Assembly: GCA_015069395.1 (NCBI GenBank)
Contig: SVIR01000007.1
Span: forward strand, 1-60,734
DNA from: Clostridiales bacterium
GTDB lineage: Bacteria; Bacillota; Clostridia; Christensenellales; UBA1242
Length of the DNA: 60,734 bases
Direction: 5' to 3'
Of this stretch, positions 36,598 through 42,771 are shown in pieces (the stretch's first letter is position 1; the number at the start of each line of letters is the position of its first letter). The translations under genes were made by a program, and so were the position numbers. Below the pieces are notes generated by a model. That model did not search any database and was not told the origin of the DNA. It saw nothing but the letters and a program-made list of their open reading frames with translations.

Positions 36598-36680
36598 TAA
36601 ACAATAACATTTGACAAAAAAGAGCCAAACGTATGACTTAAAATATTAAATTTTTGTGTTTTATCTGATTTAAAAATCAT
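36597..36680 (-). CDS. Leader peptide of the ABC exporter (27 residues)
   Basis: A short frame opening MIFKSDKTQKFN and ending FLSNVIV, with AAAAGGAG nine bases before its ATG, lying between the promoter and the attenuator. Its TAA is immediately followed by the terminator stem. Codons for Ser15-His16-Thr17 contain GTCATACG (36630-36637), the perfect 8-base complement of part of the terminator's 5' arm (36581-36588), so translation of the peptide would decide which hairpin forms. A two-codon frame ATGAAATGA overlaps its start. Role inferred from layout. Confidence 0.7.
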   Translation of the reverse strand: MIFKSDKTQKFNILSHTFGSFLSNVIV

Positions 36681-36728
36681 TTCATTTTGCTCCTTTTGTT
36701 AAATTTGTTTTTTCTTATCGACTGTCTT

Positions 36729-36757
36729 AATATATCAAACAAGTTTTTCTTTGTCAA
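36729..36757 (-). promoter_or_regulatory. Promoter of the leader peptide and ABC exporter
   Basis: TTGACA, 17 bp, TATATT with TGA before the -10 box, minus strand. Transcription start near 36722 gives a leader of about 160 nt. The rest of the 36758-36900 gap is AT-rich with nothing recognisable. Confidence 0.8.
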
Positions 36758-36900
36758 CACTTTTTTAAAAATTTTTTATCTGTAAAAATTCTTGATTTTT
36801 TTGTATTACTTTAGTAATACAATTTTAAAAAAATTTTTCCCCAAACATTAACATTTTAAACAAAATAAAAAAAAAAAGTGTGAATCACACTTCTCAAATT

Positions 36901-38115
36901 TTATTTTTTACAACCTTTCCACTTGAAAGTAATGAAATTCTTGAATCTTTCGAGGCCTTTAATTATTTTTGGATATTTTTCACGACAAAGGAAATACAAT
37001 TCTTTTAAAAATGGAGATTTTCCTTTCCCCCACACAACAATTCTAAAATATTGTTTTCTGCGCCTCTTGTATTTTTCAATATCAACAACATCTTTAAATT
37101 TCTCAAGGTTTCCTGCGACATCTGCACTAACAAGCAAACGCAAACACTTTGGACACAATACTCTGCCACAGTTTTTCATATCTTTTCTTAATTGCAGGAA
37201 ATTAAAGCATGGTCTTAAATACTTTTGCGCAGGTGGATAATCTGCAAGAATTTTGGTTTTTTCATGACGAGAACAATCTGCTCCCGAACTTATAACAAGC
37301 AAATCTGGCACTGTTATCGCTGCAACGGTCAGCCTATCATAATGTGAGCAGTCTGTTTTTCGAACATTTGTTATTGAAAAATCGTCCGGAGCAAATGCTG
37401 AAGAAAAAAGATATGTTCTCCAAAGCTTTTTAAAACACATAATTTCTGCAAGTGTTATGTAAGAATGAACTGAGATATGAATGTTTTTATGCTTCTTACA
37501 CATAAACTTATAAAAGTTTGAATATGTCATAATCAATTCTTTTCCAAGTTCGTCCGAAACCAATTTGTACCTATCATAATTATGTTTTTTCTTCTCTAAA
37601 TATTGGAACAAGTCTTTAGAATGAGTGCCCCACAAATCCAGCGATACAGCACCCATATAAAAATGTGTTATTTTTAAAGACTCGTCGTCTGAATTCGCAT
37701 ATTTATATACTGTGTAAAACGAATCTACTCCCAATGAATTGGCCGTTCCAACGGCATTGCCTCCTATCGGTTCACTTTCGGTGTCAGCAAAGATTTTAGG
37801 AATATAAAGTGTTTTGTCTCCTGTCGTAAGTGCAGGAATATATTCTTTTTCTAAATTGGTTTTTAAATCTTGTGTTATAGGCAAATAGCTTGCTATGTCG
37901 TGTTTTTCTCGCATCGCAATAGGCAATAAGAAAAATACAAAGGCATCTGCTCTTTCAGTAAGCAAATACTTCTTCCATTTTTGTTCACATTCAATAAACA
38001 AAATGTCTTTTTTTCCGTCAATCTCAATTTCACAAGACAATCTAGTTCCCGTGTAGCTGGTTTTGTTTACTTTTGATTCAAAATCTTCTACTTTTATCTT
38101 TTTTATCGTAATCAT
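36901..38115 (-). CDS. PP-loop (adenine nucleotide alpha-hydrolase)-like protein, degenerate nucleotide motif
   Basis: A 404-residue cytosolic protein. Near residue 130 GTANSLGVDSFYTVYKYA resembles the PP-loop SGGxDSxxT motif of ATP pyrophosphatases, with Leu replacing the second Gly. The C-terminal part has SRHEKTKILADYP and NCGRVLCPKCLRLLVSADVA then GNLEKF, like the cysteine-cluster tail of a PP-loop family I recall from polysaccharide gene clusters; here one extra spacing separates the Cys pair. The biochemical role is unknown. The start at 38115 was chosen because AAAGGA lies ahead; ATG at 38151 lacks a ribosome-binding site. Confidence 0.5.
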   Translation of the reverse strand: MITIKKIKVEDFESKVNKTSYTGTRLSCEIEIDGKKDILFIECEQKWKKYLLTERADAFVFFLLPIAMREKHDIASYLPITQDLKTNLEKEYIPALTTGDKTLYIPKIFADTESEPIGGNAVGTANSLGVDSFYTVYKYANSDDESLKITHFYMGAVSLDLWGTHSKDLFQYLEKKKHNYDRYKLVSDELGKELIMTYSNFYKFMCKKHKNIHISVHSYITLAEIMCFKKLWRTYLFSSAFAPDDFSITNVRKTDCSHYDRLTVAAITVPDLLVISSGADCSRHEKTKILADYPPAQKYLRPCFNFLQLRKDMKNCGRVLCPKCLRLLVSADVAGNLEKFKDVVDIEKYKRRRKQYFRIVVWGKGKSPFLKELYFLCREKYPKIIKGLERFKNFITFKWKGCKK

Positions 38116-38273
38116 ATCTTTTATTTCCTTTTGTACTCTATTTTGCAACATTTAAACTTGTACATTGCCATTTTACTTTTTAAGTATATCACACAAAGCA
38201 AAATTATCAAAACTATTTTTAATGTTATAAAAATTTATTAACAATTAAAATACATATTGCAAAATTAAAGTAA

Positions 38274-38306
38274 AAAATAAAAGTGTATCTTTTCTGATAC
38301 ACTTTC
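38274..38306 (-). terminator. Terminator of tRNA-Asn
   Basis: AAAGTGTATC and GATACACTTT form a perfect 10-bp stem, followed by TATTTTTT on the minus strand, a few bases after the CCA end. Confidence 0.9.
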
Positions 38307-38310
38307 ACTA

Positions 38311-38385
38311 TGGCTCCTCAGGTAGGATTTGAACCTACGACCTTGCGGTTAACAGCCGCCTGCTCCACCGCTGAGCTACTGAGGA
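38311..38385 (-). tRNA. tRNA-Asn (GTT)
   Basis: A complete 75-nt cloverleaf on the minus strand: acceptor TCCTCAG/CTGAGGA, D-arm CTCAGCGGTGGAG, anticodon arm GGCGGCTGTTAACCGC with anticodon GTT, T-arm AGGTTCAAATCCT, discriminator G and encoded CCA. It has its own promoter and terminator and no neighbouring tRNAs. Confidence 0.97.
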
Positions 38386-38405
38386 ATATCAACGGTTACT
38401 GACAT

Positions 38406-38434
38406 ATTTTAGCAAAAGTAACTCGTTATGTCAA
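38406..38434 (-). promoter_or_regulatory. Promoter of tRNA-Asn
   Basis: TTGACA, 17 bp, TAAAAT on the minus strand with TGC before the -10 box, about 20 bases before the tRNA 5' end. Confidence 0.8.
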
Positions 38435-38465
38435 CAAAAATTTGAAAAATTTTTAAAAATTTTTG

Positions 38466-39092
38466 TTACAGCCATCGTCTCTGAATTTCTTTAATCTGTT
38501 TATCAAAAGAATTTTCTGTTTCTCTCTTTAATTCTTGGTGTTTTTCTTCTGCAACTTGATCAAACGTCGCAAATGCTCTATCAATCGCATTAGAAACTTT
38601 AGCAAATTCTTCTTTGTTTCTTGCACCTTTAGCTCTCAACAACAACCCTTCTGAAAAAGACTGCCTAACAACATCTTCAGCATCAACAAACACTTGGCAT
38701 GGAATCCCTCTTAAATAGTTTCCAAGCTGACGCCCTTTAAAACACCTCAATGTTTCAAGATTCATATTGCAAGCCCAATGATATAATTCTTCAGCAATTA
38801 TATTTTGAAGGGCTTTTCCAGAATAAAACTCTGTGCCATGCTCTGCTTCGGCCAATTCATAAAATAAATGGTGTTTCCCAGCCTCAAAAGTTATGTTTCT
38901 TTTGTTTAAATAAACTATGTTGGGATTTCTCTCGCCTTTTTTCTTGAAAACAAAAGGTTCACTTCTATAATAAAAAACCAAATTCAAGTTTTCAGAATTA
39001 TTTCTAAACCATATTCTATCTTGACATAGTTTGTGAAGTTTGCAAACGTCTCTTGTGTACAACTTCGACTTTGTTCCGGTATAAATCTTCAT
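38466..39092 (-). CDS. Hypothetical protein (208 residues)
   Basis: Not recognised. No signal peptide or membrane helix. Middle part has FEAGKHHLFYELAEAEHG and AEELYHWACNMNLETLRC; the C-terminus is a long charged helix (DQVAEEKHQELKRETENS). The EELYH is not a convincing HExxH metalloprotease site. It follows the 163-residue gene by four bases and is co-transcribed from the promoter at 39607-39635. Ribosome-binding site is only AGG. Confidence 0.5.
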   Translation of the reverse strand: MKIYTGTKSKLYTRDVCKLHKLCQDRIWFRNNSENLNLVFYYRSEPFVFKKKGERNPNIVYLNKRNITFEAGKHHLFYELAEAEHGTEFYSGKALQNIIAEELYHWACNMNLETLRCFKGRQLGNYLRGIPCQVFVDAEDVVRQSFSEGLLLRAKGARNKEEFAKVSNAIDRAFATFDQVAEEKHQELKRETENSFDKQIKEIQRRWL

Positions 39093-39096
39093 TTTC

Positions 39097-39588
39097 CTAA
39101 CCTTCTACAATTGTGTTAACTCTTTCGGCCCTTCCAAACATTTTATTGTAAATAGCTCTTCTCAATTGAGGTTGTTCTTTTAATATTCCTACTGGCAAAG
39201 TCACCTTTTTATTAGGACTTCTTCTAATTTCTTCTTCCAAATCTCTATAAATGCCATCAACAAAAGCCTTGCTAAAAAAACCTTTCCAATTCATAACATT
39301 TGCATATTCTCTAAAGTCTCTTTCTTCTACACTTTTGCTTGCTAAAACCAATCCATTTTTTGCAACAATTAATGCCTGACAAGGATTTTCTATTTGCAAA
39401 GCATCAATTTTTTCCTTTCCTCTATAAGCAACAGCAACAAAAACATTTTCTGTAACAGAAAAAATACATACTGTTCGTATGCTTGACTTTTTATCTGCCA
39501 ACTTTACTAATTCTCCAAAAACAAAACCTCTTGATTTCAAAAAAACGTCTTCACTATCAAAGTTTACATACATATCTTTCTTGTACAT
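39097..39588 (-). CDS. Hypothetical protein (163 residues)
   Basis: Not recognised. Starts MYKKDMYVNFDSEDVFLKSR; the N-terminal 70 residues alternate hydrophobic strands (VCIFSVTENVFVAVAYRGKE), the C-terminal part is helical and basic (KEQPQLRRAIYNKMFGRAER). No membrane segment. First gene of a two-gene transcript; AGAGGTGA precedes the ATG. The same plan (strand-rich front, basic helical end, consensus extended promoter) is seen in the 216-residue gene at 34010, but I see no sequence identity. Confidence 0.5.
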   Translation of the reverse strand: MYKKDMYVNFDSEDVFLKSRGFVFGELVKLADKKSSIRTVCIFSVTENVFVAVAYRGKEKIDALQIENPCQALIVAKNGLVLASKSVEERDFREYANVMNWKGFFSKAFVDGIYRDLEEEIRRSPNKKVTLPVGILKEQPQLRRAIYNKMFGRAERVNTIVEG

Positions 39589-39606
39589 TCACTCACCTCT
39601 GCTTTC

Positions 39607-39635
39607 ATAATATCACAAGCCTTTGCCCTTGTCAA
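39607..39635 (-). promoter_or_regulatory. Consensus extended promoter of the two-gene orphan operon
   Basis: TTGACA, 17 bp, TATTAT with TGA before the -10 box, minus strand. The start of transcription would be near 39600, so the hairpin tract upstream is not part of this mRNA. Confidence 0.8.
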
Positions 39636-39709
39636 TACCGAAATTTAAGATTTGTTTATAAAAAAAAAGAAGTCTTTAGTCTAGCACTTTTGAAACTAGT
39701 GTAATAATT

Positions 39710-39745
39710 AAGAGTTGAGATTAAATATCTTAACTCTTTTTTCTT
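39710..39745 (+). terminator. Terminator-like hairpin, plus strand
   Basis: AAGAGTTGAGAT pairs with ATCTTAACTCTT (one mismatch) and is followed by a T-run on the plus strand. No plus-strand gene precedes it, so it may end a small RNA or belong to the hairpin tract. Confidence 0.45.
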
Positions 39746-39766
39746 GGCTACTTTATGCCGTGAAAG

Positions 39767-39903
39767 GTACTTGACAAGAGAAGAAATGAAAACACAATAT
39801 TAAAAGGCAGAGAAACGCAAAAACAAGTGCGTAAGCACAAATATCGTTTTTCTGTCTTAACCAGCAAAAAGAAAACTCATTTTCAGAGACTCTTGTCAAG
39901 TAC
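39767..39903. repeat. 137-bp element bounded by a perfect 14-bp inverted repeat
   Basis: GTACTTGACAAGAG (39767-39780) and CTCTTGTCAAGTAC (39890-39903) are exact reverse complements. Between them, CAGAGAAACG and CGTTTTTCTG pair (one mismatch), enclosing GTGC-GTAA-GCAC, a GNRA-tetraloop hairpin if read on the plus strand, and a smaller GAAAA/TTTTC stem follows. No reading frame. Either a structured RNA or a MITE-like element; no target-site duplication was found. Confidence 0.6.
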
Positions 39904-39919
39904 ACCATGGAATAAACTA

Positions 39920-39937
39920 GCCGTTGTATAGAACGGC
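39920..39937. repeat. Perfect small hairpin
   Basis: GCCGTT-GTATAG-AACGGC, directly abutting the next stem with no spacer. Confidence 0.6.
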
Positions 39938-39980
39938 AAAAAGCGAAAGTGTGTTACGTTCACCAACACTTTCGCTTTTT
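39938..39980. terminator. Perfect 15-bp hairpin, bidirectional-terminator-like
   Basis: AAAAAGCGAAAGTGT (39938-39952) and ACACTTTCGCTTTTT (39966-39980) are exact reverse complements with a 13-nt loop; T-runs lie on both strands. It could terminate the ABC-2 exporter mRNA (minus) but sits 100 bases past its stop. Confidence 0.65.
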
Positions 39981-40002
39981 GTCTGCTTTAATTTAGTTTA
40001 TA

Positions 40003-40060
40003 GGCGTGTGCTTGTCTGTCGGAGCAAAGCGACTACACTTGTATATGACAAGCACACGCC
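40003..40060. repeat. Perfect 14-bp GC-rich inverted repeat with 30-nt loop
   Basis: GGCGTGTGCTTGTC and GACAAGCACACGCC are exact complements; the loop holds a further GTCG/CGAC pairing. No T-run follows on either strand. It lies just beyond the exporter permease stop codon. Confidence 0.65.
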
Positions 40061-40080
40061 TAACTGCCATTATAATGTTT

Positions 40081-40863
40081 TTATTTGTCACTTACCATAT
40101 TTTTCTTAAATGCAATAATAGTCAATATTATGCTAGAAATCATAAATAGAATTATAGAAATCAAACCCAAGCCAGCAACATTATTAAAAGAATAAGTAAT
40201 TCCTAATGCATTTTTTGAATTTGTAATTATTCTACCAATGTAAACTGATGGGTAAAATGGTAAAAATCTGCAAAAAGTTTCAAAACCACCCATTGTTTCA
40301 ATCGGCATCCAACAACCACCAAGTATTCCAGCTAAACTTATAAATACAGAACAAATACCTGGTGCTGATTTGTCATTAAATATAGTTCCAAACAATATTC
40401 CTAAAAAGATATTTGTAATAAGTATTGGTAATTGAGCAATAATTAAAAGCAAAATATTTCCAATAGATACAAAACCAACATTTGCTATCAGAGAAATTAT
40501 AAACCCAGTAATAACACAAACCAATGTTTGTAATAACCCGATAAATAAGCCAACAAGGAAATATCCCAATATAAAATGATAAGATTTCATTGGAGAAGAA
40601 TATAATCTTTTTAAGAAAAATGTTTGTTTATCTTTTGATACAATAATAGCAAGAGTTAACATAACAAAAGAATAAGAAAATACAATAATTCCAGGAAGTA
40701 AAGATAACACTTCAAAAGTAGGAGTATTCCCATTTGAAAACTTATTGATTATATAAAACAACAAAAACATTGCAATAGGAAACCCTAAACAAAAAATATA
40801 TATGATTGGGTCTCTTAAAACTTCTTTTAAGTTTCTTTTATAAAAATTTACAACTTTATTCAT
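40081..40863 (-). CDS. ABC-2 type exporter permease
   Basis: A 260-residue integral membrane protein with six predicted helices (IYIFCLGFPIAMFLLFYII, IIVFSYSFVMLTLAIIV, LIGLL-type stretches, and a C-terminal IILFMISSIILTIIAF). PIETMGGFETFCRFLPFYPS matches the conserved ABC-2 loop before the last helices. It overlaps the ATPase gene by 8 bp. The pair with a small AbrB-type regulator suggests a regulated exporter of a peptide, drug or lipid; no substrate gene is nearby. Even more AT-rich than its neighbours. Confidence 0.85.
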   Translation of the reverse strand: MNKVVNFYKRNLKEVLRDPIIYIFCLGFPIAMFLLFYIINKFSNGNTPTFEVLSLLPGIIVFSYSFVMLTLAIIVSKDKQTFFLKRLYSSPMKSYHFILGYFLVGLFIGLLQTLVCVITGFIISLIANVGFVSIGNILLLIIAQLPILITNIFLGILFGTIFNDKSAPGICSVFISLAGILGGCWMPIETMGGFETFCRFLPFYPSVYIGRIITNSKNALGITYSFNNVAGLGLISIILFMISSIILTIIAFKKNMVSDK

Positions 40864-41575
40864 TCTTTGCCTCCACCAACTTTATAAAAGCATCTTCAAA
40901 GTTTTGTGTGTTTGTTATTTGCTTTATTTCTTCAATAGTTCCTGTTTTAAGTAATTTACCATTTGATAATATTGCAACTCTATCACACAAATTTTCTATT
41001 TCTTCTAAATAGTGTGAAGTTAATATAATAGTAATATTTTTTTGTAGTTTCTTTATAATATTCCAAAGTTCACGCCTAGCAAAAACATCTAAACCAAGTG
41101 TTGGCTCATCAAGAAATAAAATTTTTGGTTTTGAAATTAGAGCAATTGCAATAGATAATCTTCTTTTATAACCACCAGATAAAGTTTTTGCTCTTTGATT
41201 TAACACTTCATTTAAATTAAAAATATCTACAATTTCATTTATTGTATTTGCATCGTTATTGTTGTATATATTTGCAAAAAATTCTAAATTTTCTTTTACA
41301 GTTAAGTTGTTTGCCACTGATGTTTCTTGCGGTGATATATCTATTATTTCTTTGATTTTATCAATCTCTTTATCTAAATTAAAATTATTTATCGTTATTG
41401 TTCCACTTGTTTTTCTTGTTAAACCACAAAGAATTTTAATTAGAGTTGTCTTTCCAGCACCATTCACACCTAAAAGTCCAAACAATTCACCTTGTTTTAT
41501 TGATAAAGAAACATTGTCTAATGCTTTCTTTGATTTATAATTTTTACAGACATTATCGATTGTTATAATATTCAT
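40856..41575 (-). CDS. ABC-2 type exporter ATPase
   Basis: A 239-residue ATP-binding subunit: Walker A GLLGVNGAGKTTLIKIL (about 33-49), Q-loop ISPQETS, signature TLSGGYKRRLSIAIALI, Walker B KILFLDEPTLGLD, and switch His in TSHYLEEIENL. This is the DRI/CcmA-like subfamily that partners ABC-2 permeases. TAAGGAG precedes the ATG; the regulator gene ends 12 bases upstream. Confidence 0.93.
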   Translation of the reverse strand: MNIITIDNVCKNYKSKKALDNVSLSIKQGELFGLLGVNGAGKTTLIKILCGLTRKTSGTITINNFNLDKEIDKIKEIIDISPQETSVANNLTVKENLEFFANIYNNNDANTINEIVDIFNLNEVLNQRAKTLSGGYKRRLSIAIALISKPKILFLDEPTLGLDVFARRELWNIIKKLQKNITIILTSHYLEEIENLCDRVAILSNGKLLKTGTIEEIKQITNTQNFEDAFIKLVEAKNE

Positions 41576-41587
41576 AAATAACGCTCC

Positions 41588-41797
41588 TTATTGCTTTAAT
41601 ACTTTATCTGTTAAACTATCAATAACATCTGCTTTGAGTAGTGCAATGCCTTTTTCTTTATCGCAAAGAACAATAATAGAATCTCCTGTATTTATGTCAA
41701 ACATAGTTCTTATTTCTTTTGGTATAACAATTTGTCCTTTTTCACCTACTTTGCAAATACCAACAAATTTGTTTTTATCAGTTTTATTTTTTTCCAT
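41588..41797 (-). CDS. AbrB/MazE-type DNA-binding regulator
   Basis: A 69-residue swapped-hairpin transcription factor: GICKVGEKGQIVIPKEIRTM is the SpoVT-AbrB DNA-binding motif, followed by FDINTGDSIIVLCDKEKGIA. Start at 41797 is fixed by AAGGAG and by lying downstream of the promoter; an in-frame ATG at 41869 falls on the -35 box. It leads the operon with the ABC-2 exporter and probably represses it through the palindrome in its own leader. Confidence 0.88.
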   Translation of the reverse strand: MEKNKTDKNKFVGICKVGEKGQIVIPKEIRTMFDINTGDSIIVLCDKEKGIALLKADVIDSLTDKVLKQ

Positions 41798-41813
41798 ATT
41801 CAACTCCTTTTTC

Positions 41814-41829
41814 GTATAACAAGTTATAC
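41814..41829 (-). promoter_or_regulatory. Palindromic operator candidate
   Basis: GTATAAC-TT-GTTATAC (7-bp arms) lies between the predicted start of transcription and the regulator's ATG; related AGTAT half-sites overlap the -10 region. Typical placement for autorepression. Confidence 0.55.
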
Positions 41830-41840
41830 TTTTCATACTT

Positions 41841-41869
41841 ATTATACTTTTATAATAAATATTTGTCAA
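41841..41869 (-). promoter_or_regulatory. Perfect consensus promoter of the AbrB-ABC operon
   Basis: TTGACA, 17 bp, TATAAT on the minus strand. Confidence 0.88.
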
Positions 41870-41877
41870 CCGAATAA

Positions 41878-41914
41878 CAAAAAAACACCTTATCTATTAT
41901 GATAAAGCGTTTTT
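41878..41914 (-). terminator. Terminator of the GDPD gene
   Basis: ACGCTTTATC-ATAATA-GATAAGGTGT (two wobble pairs) then TTTTTTT on the minus strand. The composition break of the window lies just to the right. Confidence 0.8.
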
Positions 41915-41965
41915 ATAATTATTAAACTAGTTTCAAACGGGATAACCCTTTGCTCGTCTTTTAAT

Positions 41966-42685
41966 TTACCATTTGGGTATAAACTTTTCAAATATAATAT
42001 TCTTTGCGTACGGCTTAATCCTATCGGCGCTCTCTTGATCGGTTATCGTCCAAGTGATAACGGGTATATTTTTGACCTTTCGTTTTTTAAGGGGAAGTCC
42101 GGTGTGCGAAAAGGATATAAAGTCGGGCTTAATTAAAAAGTTTAGTGGCATTTTTGTGATTACGATTCGGTTAAGTAGTTTTTGCTTACTACTTTTTTCG
42201 GTCGCTAAAATACCACGGATAAATTCGGGCGCAAGTTTTTTAACCCTATTTATATAAAGTGGGTTAAAGGATTGCACTGCAAATTCGCCTTTATAAGTTT
42301 TTAGGCGTTCGACCGTCTTATCGACAACTTGTTTATTCGGCTGATTTTTAATTTCGATAAGAAGTGGCACTTTATTTTCAGCGATAGATAGCACTTCTTC
42401 AAAAGTGGGGATATGCTCGTCGCTACCAAGTAGACGAAGCTCATCTATTTCTTTTGACGACAAATCGTGTATATTTTTATCCACGCCCGTCATACGAAGG
42501 GTGTTATCGTCGTGAAAAGAGTATAAAACCCCGTCGGTTGACAAATGTAAATCGATTTCAATGGGGTAACCTTTTTCGGCTGCGTTTTTATACGCCGTTA
42601 AAGAGTTTTCTAAAATTTCGCCCCCCCAAAGTCCACGATGAGCGATGGGACGGGTTAAAAGCCAATGATTTTCGGGAATTTTCAT
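41966..42685 (-). CDS. Glycerophosphodiester phosphodiesterase
   Basis: A 239-residue cytosolic TIM-barrel enzyme cutting glycerophosphodiesters to glycerol-3-phosphate: RPIAHRGLWGGEILENS (catalytic His-Arg and Glu), YPIEIDLHLSTDGVLYSFHD (metal Glu/Asp and second His), PLLIEIKNQ, and WTITDQESADRI. No signal peptide, so it is of the UgpQ type. ATG at 42685 has AAAGGTAG ahead; upstream in-frame codons lie in the promoter region. Divergent from lepA. First gene with the GC-richer composition. Confidence 0.93.
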   Translation of the reverse strand: MKIPENHWLLTRPIAHRGLWGGEILENSLTAYKNAAEKGYPIEIDLHLSTDGVLYSFHDDNTLRMTGVDKNIHDLSSKEIDELRLLGSDEHIPTFEEVLSIAENKVPLLIEIKNQPNKQVVDKTVERLKTYKGEFAVQSFNPLYINRVKKLAPEFIRGILATEKSSKQKLLNRIVITKMPLNFLIKPDFISFSHTGLPLKKRKVKNIPVITWTITDQESADRIKPYAKNIIFEKFIPKW

Positions 42686-42771
42686 AAACACTACCTTTAC
42701 AATGCGCTTGCAAAAAAACGCATAATAGTATATACTTATTTTGTAATTCAATTATATCACGGGAATAATTT

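Noticed and set aside
38466..39092. Metalloprotease reading of EELYHW
   Set aside because: It does not fit HExxH or any other zinc-protease motif.
39767..39903. Insertion sequence or intact MITE
   Set aside because: No transposase frame and no flanking target-site duplication were found, so only an inverted-repeat element is claimed.
41798..41869. 24-codon N-terminal extension of the AbrB-type regulator
   Set aside because: It would cover the -35/-10 promoter and operator and has no ribosome-binding site.
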